A stretch of 64,000 nucleotides of DNA, from assembly GCA_910588655.1 (NCBI GenBank), contig CAJUPJ010000006.1:62001-126000 (forward strand). The letters are read 5' to 3'. Within the stretch, counting starts at the first letter, position 1, and the number at the start of each line of letters is the position of its first letter. This document shows, piece by piece, positions 8,831 through 16,341 of the stretch. Source of the stretch: an uncultured Lachnospiraceae bacterium. GTDB lineage: Bacteria; Bacillota; Clostridia; Lachnospirales; Lachnospiraceae. The notes under the pieces are model-generated. The model was not told where the DNA came from. It saw nothing but the letters and a program-made list of their open reading frames with translations, and ran no database searches. Both the position numbers and the translations under genes were made by a program.

Positions 8831-9313
8831 ATGGGGCAGATAATTGTAGGTATTGCAGATATGAAAGTTGGAAGCGGGAGTGATGAACTTGTTACATATG
8901 CTCTTGGTTCATGTATAGGGGTATGTATGTATGATGAAACAGTACAGGCAGGAGGGATGTTGCATGCTATGCTTCCCAAATCAGGTATATGCACAGAGCT
9001 GGCAAATTCATATAAGTATGTTGATACTGGAATTATACAGCTTTACCGCCTTTTATGCAGGCGTGGTGCAGGAATTGGCAGGATTAAGGCTAAAATTATT
9101 GGCGGGGCAAGGATGTTTGAATTTGACATGTCTGACAGGGCAGCAGATATAGGTACATTAAATGTAATAGAAACAAAAAAATATCTTTTAAAACTTGGCG
9201 TGCCCATAACTGCAGAAATGACAGGAGGCGGCACAGGGCGTACAGTTTATTTTACAGCTGGTACAGGGGAAGTAACAGTAAGGACAACAGAAAACCAGAG
9301 ATTTGTAATATAG
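8831..9313 (+). CDS. cheD: Chemoreceptor glutamine deamidase CheD
   Basis: CheD deamidates specific glutamines of methyl-accepting chemotaxis proteins and, in Bacillus, also partners CheC. The 160-residue protein has the expected length. The active-site pieces are visible: T22 and C28 in TYALGSCIGV, and H45 in GGMLHAMLP, matching the known Thr-Cys-His arrangement. KIIGGARMFEF and GGTGRTVYF are further family motifs. GGAGG lies 11 bases before the ATG. No other chemotaxis gene is in the window and the neighbours are metabolic, so this copy stands alone. It is transcribed divergently from the isomerase gene with about 240 bases between them. Confidence 0.93.
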   Translation: MGQIIVGIADMKVGSGSDELVTYALGSCIGVCMYDETVQAGGMLHAMLPKSGICTELANSYKYVDTGIIQLYRLLCRRGAGIGRIKAKIIGGARMFEFDMSDRAADIGTLNVIETKKYLLKLGVPITAEMTGGGTGRTVYFTAGTGEVTVRTTENQRFVI

Positions 9314-9519
9314 AATAATGTTATTTACACATTAATTACACATCCTGGGAAATGTGCCATAAGAAGATATATTTAGCAAGATGGCATGTAACAAATTTTG
9401 TATGGACAAACAGGGTCAGGATTATCATTTATGTATGGCAAGTGGTCTTTTGTATAAATAATGCTATAAATTAAGCTGGTTTTCTAAATGAGTGTCCAAA
9501 AATTTAATATTAAAAAGAA

Positions 9520-9558
9520 GTCCCAATACAGCTTTTATTCACTGTAATGGGGCTTTCT
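9520..9558 (+). terminator. Possible terminator downstream of cheD
   Basis: Stem GTCCCAATACAG (9520-9531) pairs with CTGTAATGGGGC (9542-9553) with one mismatch and one G-T pair, followed by TTTCTT. It is about 200 bases after cheD with no convincing gene between, so it may end the cheD transcript or an unseen short RNA. Confidence 0.5.
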
Positions 9559-9890
9559 TAAATATTATGGCACTTCCTAATCTGTGGAATTTAAGGACAG
9601 ACGGATGGCAGATTAAATGCAATATAGTGCAAGTGTGTTTTGTCTGTTCTTCTGGTGGAAATTACATATACTAGTAAATATTTTATGTATAGTGCTAAAG
9701 TTCTGTTATTATAGAATAATATTTACTGGTACATTTGAAAATTATTGTATTTGTAAAATATATTTAGAATGATTTTAAAATTATAGTGACATAAAGATAA
9801 AAAAGGATTATAATTTTAAAATAGAAAATATATTGTAGTGTATATATTTATGGAGCAGTTAGAATTTACAAGAGAAAAGTTGGTTATATT
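9559..9890. other. AT-rich intergenic stretch, no gene seen
   Basis: Apart from the hairpin at 9520, nothing convincing lies between cheD and the kinase gene. A 60-codon open frame at 9492-9674 has no ribosome site and a composition unlike protein. AT content rises sharply here and stays high through 11800. The kinase start has only a weak upstream GAGAAAAG. Confidence 0.5.
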
Positions 9891-11177
9891 ATGGATTTTT
9901 TAGGAAATTTTGTGTATTACTTTATTGATAATGGTATAGAAATAATTGAAATAGTTATTGTTTTTATTACGTTTTTTGAAATGAGGGCAGACTTAACAAG
10001 AAAAAATATATTGTTTAGTTTTGTAACATTGGTTTTGTTTTCGTTTTTGTGGGCATTTAAGACTAAGAGTCCTGTTTACTTATTAGTATATTTTGTATTT
10101 TTTATGATGGAAATAACAATATTATATAATGAAACAGATTATAAAAAGCTATTTTCCAAACAACTTTGGGCACTTATCTTTTTAAACATTTTAGATGCAA
10201 TGGTATATAATTCTGTAATAAGTGCATTTGGTTATTTTGATATTAAAAACCGAATTATAACTAAAATGTTTACCTATGCAATCGTTTTGATTTTTTTATT
10301 AATCATAAGTAAGTTTATTAAGGATAAAGTTCAATTATTACATAAAATTTCTATAGTACATTATATAGCATATTTATTTATAGGTTTTGCAGATTTTCTT
10401 TTGCTAACTTGTGTTTTAATAATAATGAGAAAGATGGATAAAAGCGCATTTATTGTTTCAATCATTGTTTCGGTTAGTATTTTATTGCAGTATAGTTTAA
10501 TTTTATTGATTACTATAGCAAATGAGGGTTTAAAGTTTCAGCACTATTTAAATCTTAAATACTTACATGTACAACAGGAAAATTATGAGTACCTTGAATA
10601 TAGGGAGAAGGAAACAAAAAGGTTTCGGCATGATTATAGAAATCATTTGAATTTATTACAAATTCTATGTAAGGAGAAGAGGTATGAGGATGTTGAAACT
10701 TATATAGAGAATATATCAGAAAGGCTGAATGAGTACAATAAGTATATATCTATTTGTAATAGTTTTGTGGATGCCATACTTAATTATTATTTGCAAAAAA
10801 TGGATAAGAAATGTATAGAATTTAGGATAAAAGGAAAAATGCCAAAGGATTGTAATATTGTAATGTTTGACCTGTGTACGATTATTTCAAATCTTCTTGA
10901 TAATGCTATAGAAGCAGTAGATAGGCTTGAAGGAGAGAAAAGGTGGATAGAAATGACATTTCGTTATGATAATTTGATGATTTATTGTAATGTGAAAAAT
11001 CCTTATTTGGGAGAACTAAATATTTATAAGAATAAAATTTTAACAAATAAAAATACTAAAAATCATGGTTTTGGAATTAGTAATGTGAAGAAAAGCGTTG
11101 AGCTATATAGTGGTAGCATTGAGATAAAAACTGAGAATGGTATTTTTGAGGTATTGATAGCATTAGTAAATAATTAA
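9891..11177 (+). CDS. GHKL-type sensor histidine kinase (AgrC-like)
   Basis: A 428-residue membrane kinase of the HPK10/AgrC class, which usually senses a secreted peptide. Six to seven membrane helices occupy residues about 10-210. A linker leads to the phospho-acceptor H247 in RFRHDYRNHLNLLQ, the distinctive Spo0B/AgrC-type H-box. The GHKL ATPase domain follows, with an N-box at about 330-340 (NLLDNAIEA) and a G-box near HGFGISNVKKSV. The codon use is much more AT-rich than that of the flanking metabolic genes, which suggests transfer or relaxed selection. A short peptide gene and a LytTR response regulator follow on the same strand and are the natural partners. No AgrB or AgrD is present. 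Confidence 0.85.
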   Translation: MDFLGNFVYYFIDNGIEIIEIVIVFITFFEMRADLTRKNILFSFVTLVLFSFLWAFKTKSPVYLLVYFVFFMMEITILYNETDYKKLFSKQLWALIFLNILDAMVYNSVISAFGYFDIKNRIITKMFTYAIVLIFLLIISKFIKDKVQLLHKISIVHYIAYLFIGFADFLLLTCVLIIMRKMDKSAFIVSIIVSVSILLQYSLILLITIANEGLKFQHYLNLKYLHVQQENYEYLEYREKETKRFRHDYRNHLNLLQILCKEKRYEDVETYIENISERLNEYNKYISICNSFVDAILNYYLQKMDKKCIEFRIKGKMPKDCNIVMFDLCTIISNLLDNAIEAVDRLEGEKRWIEMTFRYDNLMIYCNVKNPYLGELNIYKNKILTNKNTKNHGFGISNVKKSVELYSGSIEIKTENGIFEVLIALVNN

Positions 11178-11313
11178 AAGCTAAATAATAACTAAAAAAA
11201 TAAACTTAATGTAAACATTTATGTATTTAATATATACATTAGTGTAAATGGTATTGAAAAATATACCTTTGATACTTATGATAATGGTATCATTCATAGG
11301 GAGGTGGTTAAGA

Positions 11314-11370
11314 GTGATGCCATATTCATTATCTTTTTTTGAATTTGTTGCTGAATTATTGTGGACATGA
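11314..11370 (+). CDS. 18-residue hydrophobic peptide, candidate signal peptide
   Basis: A very short open frame (GTG, then ATG as second codon) follows a near-consensus ribosome site, GGGAGGTGG, at about nine bases. It encodes an amphipathic, hydrophobic peptide: MPYSLSFFEF at the start, an acidic-hydrophobic middle, and LLWT at the end, without Cys and without basic residues. It sits 137 bases after a GHKL kinase gene and before a terminator at 11614, with the LytTR regulator beyond. The strong ribosome site and the position between a peptide-sensor kinase and its regulator suggest a secreted signal or small membrane-active peptide. This is inference; no homologue is recognised and a chance open frame cannot be excluded. 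Confidence 0.45.
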   Translation: MMPYSLSFFEFVAELLWT

Positions 11371-11613
11371 TAAATATATTTAATCAATTATTTGATTGTT
11401 AGAAGCAGTTTTTAATGAATAAGAAATAGATGTGTGCAGAATTCTTATCATAGTAACTAGAATGAAGTTTATTTATATTTATTGAAAATGGCTAGGTATA
11501 TTTCTTTAGTTTAGTAGTGATGTTTTATTATTTATTTCTTTATAGGTATAGTAATTAAAAGTAAGCAAATTGTATTTCTTTTTCTTTGGAAAAGGTAGTA
11601 CGTACTATTGGAG

Positions 11614-11645
11614 GAAAGTTTACATAATTTTGTAAACTTTCTTTT
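11614..11645 (+). terminator. Rho-independent terminator between kinase/peptide and regulator
   Basis: GAAAGTTTACA (11614-11624) pairs perfectly with TGTAAACTTTC (11631-11641) and is followed by TTTT. It separates the kinase-peptide transcript from the LytTR regulator gene, so the regulator likely has its own promoter or depends on readthrough. Confidence 0.85.
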
Positions 11646-11798
11646 CATTTTAGTAGATGTCTGGTAAAATGTATTCAATCTTAATGTATGTTTATTTTAT
11701 TTTCCTATGTTTTATCCATGAATTTAAAATATATTGAGGCTTAGAATTAAAACTTAGTGGTAATGCAGAAATATTGCTGTCTGGGAGGAGATTGGCTT

Positions 11799-12500
11799 AT
11801 GAAAATTGCAGTAGTTGATGATGAAAAACTATGGCTGAAAAAGATAGAAAAGTTTTTATTTGCTTACTATGGGGATAAAAAGACAAGTATTTTATGTTAT
11901 TTGTCAGGCAAAAGTTTTCTTGATGCAAATGAGGAATTTGATATTGTTTTAATGGATATTGAAATGCCTGTTATGGATGGTTTTGAAGCTATAGAAAGGT
12001 ATAAAACCAGGTTTTCAGATACAATTATTATAATTCTTACAACGCATGATGACCTTGCAAAAAAGGGTTTTATTTTTGAAGCGTTCAGATATATAGACAA
12101 GCCTTCTATGGTGTCTGAACTTCCAGAAGCTTTAAAGAGTGCAGCAAGGAAACTTAATAGTGGAAAAACAATAATGCTTAAAGTTATAAGGGCAAGGGAA
12201 ATCACTGTTAAAATAAAAAATATTGTTTATATTGAAACTATAAAAAGAAATGTAATAGTCCATATGGGCAATGATGCTGTTACATGTGATGCAGCGATTT
12301 CTGAAATGGAGCGGGCTTTAGCAGATGAGGGCTTTTACAGGGTACACAGGTCATTTCTGATAAATTTAAGATGTGTAGAAAGTTTTTGCAAGACTGATAT
12401 TAAAATGAATAATGGTGATATGGTTATGCTAAGTACGAGAAAGTTTACTGAATTTAAAAAACGTCTGATGGAATACCGTTATTATCTTGCAAATGGATAA
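11799..12500 (+). CDS. LytTR-family response regulator
   Basis: A two-domain DNA-binding regulator, 233 residues from the preferred start at 11799, which has GGGAGGAG eight bases upstream; an earlier in-frame ATG at 11757 lacks such a site. The receiver domain (1-120) has the acidic pocket in VVDDEK, the phospho-acceptor D53 in IVLMDIEMP, and a conserved Lys in YIDKPS. The C-terminal LytTR domain (about 135-233) shows IVYIETIKRNVIVH and EGFYRVHRSFLINL, as in AgrA and VirR. It is the probable partner of the GHKL kinase at 9891-11177. LytTR proteins usually bind paired direct repeats; none was clear to me by eye. Confidence 0.88.
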   Translation: MKIAVVDDEKLWLKKIEKFLFAYYGDKKTSILCYLSGKSFLDANEEFDIVLMDIEMPVMDGFEAIERYKTRFSDTIIIILTTHDDLAKKGFIFEAFRYIDKPSMVSELPEALKSAARKLNSGKTIMLKVIRAREITVKIKNIVYIETIKRNVIVHMGNDAVTCDAAISEMERALADEGFYRVHRSFLINLRCVESFCKTDIKMNNGDMVMLSTRKFTEFKKRLMEYRYYLANG

Positions 12501-12534
12501 AAGAATTTGGAAATGGCATAATATAGATATTATT

Positions 12535-12585
12535 ACAGGCAGATGCCTTACGTTATCTGGTAAAGGTGTCTGCCTGTGTTGTTTT
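12535..12585 (+). terminator. Rho-independent terminator
   Basis: ACAGGCAGA (12535-12543), extended inward, pairs with TCTGCCTGT (12569-12577). GTTGTTTTT follows. It ends the LytTR regulator transcript and faces the convergent DUF4846 gene. Confidence 0.8.
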
Positions 12586-12600
12586 TACAATGATATATGT

Positions 12601-13572
12601 TTAGTAGTTTAATCTTTTAAGGCTTCCTTTGTCAAAGGTATATTCAGGTGTTACAAATGGAAATTTGATTTCTTCTTCATAATACCAGGGGTCTTCTTCA
12701 TGGGATGGGTTTTTAAGTACATGAAATTCCTGGGCTGGCATATATCCTTGTGCAAGCAGGAAAGCTTTTTTTCCATCTTTATTTTTACATGTATCTGTTA
12801 TCATTACAACATGTCCAGGGCTGCCTCCTTTTATGAAAATATCTCCTGTATTCATATTTGTTTTATTTATTTTTTTTGCCTCTGCTTCCATAGATAAAGT
12901 TCCAGAATATGCAAATACAATGCGCATAAATTTTTTAAATGTTTCATATGAACTGTCTGCTGCTGAAGAATTAGTCCAATATGAGCCATTATCTGTTACT
13001 TGTATCCGGCTTCCCGCCTGCCATTTACCGTATTCTGCAAGGAAACCATCAACAAAATGGAATTTTATCCTGTTTTTCTGGTTTGTGTGCCAGAAATATT
13101 CTGCATAAACCCTCATTACAGAGTCAGCACATTGTTGTAAATCTTCATTTTCTATAGGCAGTTTAAAAATTGCAGCATGTGCAGACTGGTTTGCTTTTTT
13201 GCTGCCATTATAAAGAAGTACAGGCTTGCCATGTTTTTTCATTTTGTAGTTTCTTAGAAATCTGCTAAAGCTGTTTCTGCTGGCTTTGGTACGTCTGTAT
13301 CCTTCTGGTGTTCTAATCCTTGTAGCAAGTGTTTTTCCAGAAGGATTAATAATGTTGTACTCTTCTTTGGGTGGTGTATTAACAGGATTTTTCTTACTAA
13401 TAGTTTCAGAGGTGGCATTTTCATTTATTGGAATTGGCTTCTGGCTGGCATTTGTGTTGATGGTATTACCCGTTCTTTTATTGCTTGTGAAATCCGTTTT
13501 ATAAATGAAGATAAAACAAGCAATTAATATAGCAGGAACAGAAGTGTATAATACAATTCTTTTAATTTTCAT
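12601..13572 (-). CDS. DUF4846 family exported protein
   Basis: A 323-residue protein with an N-terminal signal anchor (residues 5-24) and a Thr/Asn-rich spacer to about residue 80. The rest matches the DUF4846 pattern as I know it: RIRTPEGYRRT, SFSRFLRNY, VLLYNGSKKANQSAHAAIF, QQCADSVMRVYAEYFW, FHFVDGF and, near the end, GDIFIKGGSPGHVVMITD and LLAQGYMPAQEFHVLKNP. The HAAIF, GGSPGH and AQ..MPAQ segments look like a conserved active-site cleft, possibly hydrolase-like, but the family has no established function. It stands alone, convergent with the LytTR regulator and divergent from the AIM24-like gene. The start is supported by GGGAGG just upstream on the minus strand. Confidence 0.8.
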   Translation of the reverse strand: MKIKRIVLYTSVPAILIACFIFIYKTDFTSNKRTGNTINTNASQKPIPINENATSETISKKNPVNTPPKEEYNIINPSGKTLATRIRTPEGYRRTKASRNSFSRFLRNYKMKKHGKPVLLYNGSKKANQSAHAAIFKLPIENEDLQQCADSVMRVYAEYFWHTNQKNRIKFHFVDGFLAEYGKWQAGSRIQVTDNGSYWTNSSAADSSYETFKKFMRIVFAYSGTLSMEAEAKKINKTNMNTGDIFIKGGSPGHVVMITDTCKNKDGKKAFLLAQGYMPAQEFHVLKNPSHEEDPWYYEEEIKFPFVTPEYTFDKGSLKRLNY

Positions 13573-13774
13573 TATTTTTCCCTCCTTATGTTTTATATTT
13601 TAAATTTTTTGGAGTAACATATTGCTTTTTAATTATAACATAGTTTTAGCAGAAGTTAATAAAAATTCCTTTCAATAAAAAGGAATTTATGGTATAATTA
13701 CGGTTGCAACATATGTTTTGGTTATATAAAAGTTATTAAACATGTATGCGTTTATGCATAGAAAGGGAGGAAAA

Positions 13775-14455
13775 ATGAAATACAGGATTGTTGGAAGTAC
13801 AATGCCAGCGGTGGAGGTTGTTTTTGATACAGCAGGAGAATCAATGTACACCCAGTCAGGAGGGATGGCGTGGATGTCAGAAGGTATTGAGATGAATACC
13901 AATACCAATGGTGGTTTCCTTAAAGGCGTGGGAAGAATGTTTGCAGGAGAGTCATTATTTATGGCAAATTATACAGCAACAAGACCAGGGGCATCTATTG
14001 CATTTGCATCAACTGTAGCAGGAGAAATATTTCCAGTTAATATAGGTGAAACAGGCGGGCTTATTTGCCAGAAAGGTGCATTTCTCTGTGCAGAACCAGG
14101 TGTTAATCTGAATATTACATTTACTAAAAAGTTTTCAGCTGGATTTTTTGGTGGTGAAGGTTTTATTCTCCAGGATATTACAGGAAATGGGATGGTATTT
14201 CTTGAAATAGATGGTGACAAGGTTATAAAAGACCTTCAGCCAGGTGAGGTTATTAAGGTTGATACAGGTAATGTAGTAGGTTTTGATAAAAGTGTTACAT
14301 ATGAAATAGAAACTGTAAAAGGGCTTAAGAATATATTTCTTGGTGGTGAGGGACTTTTCCTTACAAAACTTACAGGTCCGGGCAGGGTTATACTCCAGAC
14401 ACAGAACTTTAATGAATTTGCAGGAAGAATTGCAAGAATGATTCCTTCAAAATAA
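13775..14455 (+). CDS. AIM24 / TIGR00266 family protein
   Basis: A 226-residue cytosolic protein of the AIM24 (TIGR00266) family, a beta-rich fold with internal repeats of unknown biochemical role, common in Firmicutes. Characteristic stretches are MPAVEVVFDTAGESMYTQSG near the N-terminus, GRMFAGESLFMANYTATRPG, the paired motifs FFGGEGFILQDITGNGMVFL and NIFLGGEGLFLTKLTGPGRVIL, and DTGNVVGFDKSVTYEIE. The preferred start at 13775 has AAAGGGAGG a few bases upstream; an in-frame ATG at 13742 would add 11 residues that are not family-like. A TATAAT at 13691-13698 (in GGTATAATTACGG) is a plausible -10 element. It is a single-gene unit with its own terminator. Confidence 0.87.
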   Translation: MKYRIVGSTMPAVEVVFDTAGESMYTQSGGMAWMSEGIEMNTNTNGGFLKGVGRMFAGESLFMANYTATRPGASIAFASTVAGEIFPVNIGETGGLICQKGAFLCAEPGVNLNITFTKKFSAGFFGGEGFILQDITGNGMVFLEIDGDKVIKDLQPGEVIKVDTGNVVGFDKSVTYEIETVKGLKNIFLGGEGLFLTKLTGPGRVILQTQNFNEFAGRIARMIPSK

Positions 14456-14487
14456 TTATATGGATTGACTAAAAAAGTTTAAAAAAT

Positions 14488-14538
14488 ATGCCATAGTATA
14501 CAACTGGTATTAGTTACCATAAATGCTATGGCATTTTT
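14488..14538 (+). terminator. Rho-independent terminator
   Basis: ATGCCATAG (14488-14496) pairs with CTATGGCAT (14526-14534), with a long loop that can pair internally, followed by TTTTTAT. It ends the AIM24-like gene transcript just before the HD-domain gene. Confidence 0.8.
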
Positions 14539-14561
14539 ATATAAAAATATAATGGAGGATA

Positions 14562-15404
14562 ATGATGGACAAGTTTATTATAGACAGAAAGAAAATAATG
14601 GATAAATTTGCAGGTTATACAAAAGATTATGATATCAGTGATGAGAAAATAAAGTTAAAAGTGGAGCATACTTACCGGGTTGCAGGATTATGTGACAGAA
14701 TAGCAAGAAGCCTTGGGCTTGCAGTGGAGGATATTGACCTGGCATGGGCTATTGGTATGCTGCATGATATTGGAAGGTTTGACCAGGTGCGCCAGTATGG
14801 TACATTTTCAGATGCAGATTCAGTTGACCATGCACATTATGCGTCAGAGTTATTATTTGACAAGGGAATGATTATGGATTACTTTGGAAGTGCAAATCCT
14901 GGCATATATAACTATATAGAAAATGAAAATACATGTAGTGCAGGATTAAGTGAAAGCCTTGGTATTATTAAAAAAGCTGTATATAACCATAGTGCGTACA
15001 AAATTGAGGAAGGATTGTGTGAAAGAGAGGTTTTGTTCTGTAATATAATACGTGATGCAGATAAACTTGACATTTTCAAGGTGGTAAATGATACTCCGTT
15101 AGAAGATATATATAGTGTTGATAAAGAGGAAATCCCAAAGGCAGAGGTTACTAATGCCGTCATGCAGGCTTTAAGGGAAAAACATGCTGTATTAAGAAGC
15201 TTGAAAAAAACACCTGCTGATTATATTGCTGCATATATTGCACTTGTATTTGAACTTGTATTTCCTGAAAGCTTTTATATTGCGAAGGAACAGGGATATC
15301 TGGATAAACTTCTGGATTTTAAGACAGATAACCAAGTTACAAAACAGCAGTTTAAGGAAATAAGGAAAATAACAGAGGAATATATAAAAGAAAAAACAAA
15401 ATAA
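14562..15404 (+). CDS. HD-domain metal-dependent phosphohydrolase
   Basis: A 280-residue cytosolic protein with an HD domain at about residues 28-190. The motif order is VEHTYRVAGLCDRIAR (first His), AIGMLHDIGRFDQVRQYGTF (the HD pair), DHAHYASELLFDKG (further His) and IIRDADKLDIFKVV (final Asp). This set fits an intact metal-binding HD phosphohydrolase. The natural substrate cannot be read from the sequence; nucleotides are typical. GGAGG lies directly before the tandem ATG codons at 14562 and 14565. It is preceded by a terminator and followed by a separate small toxin locus, so it is monocistronic. Confidence 0.87.
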   Translation: MMDKFIIDRKKIMDKFAGYTKDYDISDEKIKLKVEHTYRVAGLCDRIARSLGLAVEDIDLAWAIGMLHDIGRFDQVRQYGTFSDADSVDHAHYASELLFDKGMIMDYFGSANPGIYNYIENENTCSAGLSESLGIIKKAVYNHSAYKIEEGLCEREVLFCNIIRDADKLDIFKVVNDTPLEDIYSVDKEEIPKAEVTNAVMQALREKHAVLRSLKKTPADYIAAYIALVFELVFPESFYIAKEQGYLDKLLDFKTDNQVTKQQFKEIRKITEEYIKEKTK

Positions 15405-15416
15405 ATAGAATGACTA

Positions 15417-15444
15417 TTGTATAGTTTAACAGATATGGTATAAT
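15417..15444 (+). promoter_or_regulatory. Promoter of the small toxin gene
   Basis: TTGTAT at 15417-15422 and a perfect TATAAT at 15439-15444 are 16 bases apart. Transcription would start near 15451, giving the toxin message almost no leader. That favours a start codon at 15462 behind the GGAG at 15453-15456. Confidence 0.65.
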
Positions 15445-15455
15445 CCAGGAATGGA

Positions 15456-15533
15456 GTGACTGTGTTACAAGCTGGAATGTTTCCCGTTGCGTTGCTTGCC
15501 TACATAGACAGTAGGAATAACAAGCGTAAATAA
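15456..15533 (+). CDS. Putative holin-like type I toxin peptide
   Basis: An open frame of 25 codons from GTG at 15456 (or 23 from GTG at 15462). The peptide has a hydrophobic core LQAGMFPVALLAYI and a charged tail DSRNNKRK. This layout, one membrane helix ending in Asp and a basic Lys/Arg/Asn tail, is that of the small holin-like or TxpA-type toxins of Firmicutes. A convergent antisense transcript with its own promoter and terminator overlaps its 3' side, as in RatA-TxpA-type modules. The membrane-damaging action is inferred from the family. The locus is too short for ordinary gene finders and is easily missed. Confidence 0.68.
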   Translation: MTVLQAGMFPVALLAYIDSRNNKRK

Positions 15534-15624
15534 AAAATAAGCCTGCCTTGTACTTGGCAGCCGAGGCAGGCTTATAACCTATAACGAAGGTCAACCACTT
15601 TGTTGGGCAGTTGCTCCTTTTATA
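15530..15624 (-). ncRNA. Antisense antitoxin RNA of the type I module
   Basis: On the minus strand a promoter at 15630-15658 should start a transcript near 15624. It ends at a strong hairpin, 15539-15547 (AAGCCTGCC) with 15565-15573 (GGCAGGCTT), followed on the minus strand by ATTTTTTATTT. The RNA would be about 95 bases long and overlap the 3' end and downstream part of the toxin message, so it can pair with it. The exact ends are inferred. Confidence 0.68.
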
Positions 15625-15629
15625 CGAAT

Positions 15630-15658
15630 AATATAACACAGCTAGAAAGGTTTTGCAA
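15630..15658 (-). promoter_or_regulatory. Promoter of the antisense antitoxin RNA
   Basis: Read on the minus strand, TTGCAA (15658-15653) and TATATT (15635-15630) are separated by exactly 17 bases. This is the best-spaced promoter in the toxin locus, as expected for an antitoxin that must be made in excess. Confidence 0.65.
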
Positions 15659-15678
15659 CATCCTGGTATGAAAAAACC

Positions 15679-15815
15679 ATGATGAAAAAACAAATAAACC
15701 GCTTGAAACAATATATGGATTGTGGTATATTAAATGCAAAGAAGGACACCTGCTGGTAACAGATGTCCCACAGGAGCTATCGGTAGACGGTCAGCCCATT
15801 GAAATATTAAGTTAA
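15679..15815 (+). pseudogene. Frameshifted remnant of a small protein gene
   Basis: From ATG at 15679 the frame reads MKKQINRLKQYMDCGIL and then stops after a few codons. One frame over, the sequence continues sensibly as KCKEGHLLVTDVPQELSVDG and runs to a stop at 15815. Joining the two across a one-base shift near 15730 gives a protein of about 46 residues with two Cys close together. I do not recognise the family and see no strong ribosome site. It may be a decayed gene, or the match may be chance. Confidence 0.35.
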
Positions 15816-15858
15816 AATAACCGTTGGATTTCTCAGGTCATGGCGGTTATTATTATGT
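15816..15858 (+). terminator. Hairpin, possible weak terminator
   Basis: AATAACCG (15816-15823) pairs with CGGTTATT (15844-15851) around a 20-base loop, followed by ATTATG. It lies right after the remnant at 15679-15815 and has only a poor T-run. The stretch from here to 15958 holds nothing else I can see. Confidence 0.4.
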
Positions 15859-15958
15859 AATAGAATTATTTAGCCAGATACTTATTAAGAAGTGGAACAG
15901 TTGTATGTATATAATATCAAAAAATTTCCATATGTCTGAAACGCCTGCAGTTTCTCCA

Positions 15959-16256
15959 TAATTTCCAGTTATCCTGTTAAATCTGCTGGTTTATGTTTTT
16001 TCTGGTGTTTTGCCAACAGAAAGCAAGTTTCCAGTGTTTCATTTATATTAATTCCATGACAGGGGCACTTCAGCCCCGCCAGCATTTAAGCCCATATGTT
16101 CCAGAGGAAATGTAAGTTTCCTTTGGGATATATGGGCTTTATGTGCTGTTGCGTGGGCTGCCGTAGCGCAAGCGTGCCCTGTCATGGAATAATTAAATGG
16201 AACATGGGAACCTTGCGCACGTCATCCACACGCCAACATCAGATAACTGTAAATTA
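15959..16256. repeat. Foldback element, large copy, reversed orientation
   Basis: The outer ends TAATTTCCAGTTATC (15959-15973) and GATAACTGTAAATTA (16242-16256) are inverted. Inside, ATTCCATGACAGGG (16052-16065) and CCCTGTCATGGAAT (16177-16190) pair perfectly, and an inner core at 16088-16139 begins AAGCCCATAT and ends ATATGGGCTT. Read in reverse, the arms next to the core (CTACGGCAGCC, CACATAAAGCC and GGCTTAAATGC) match those at 36761-37051, but the core sequence is different. It sits 86 bases upstream of the ABC permease gene. Confidence 0.75.
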
Positions 16257-16341
16257 ACAACTAAATATTTTTATTATTTAAGGATTACTTAATAATTTAC
16301 CTGTTATAATTAAGCCACAAATTAAGAAAGGGGCTTAAAAT

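Noticed and set aside
9492..9674. 60-codon frame between cheD and the GHKL kinase, considered as an AgrD-like gene
   Set aside because: No ribosome site, overlaps a hairpin, and no thiolactone-type motif or AgrB gene nearby.
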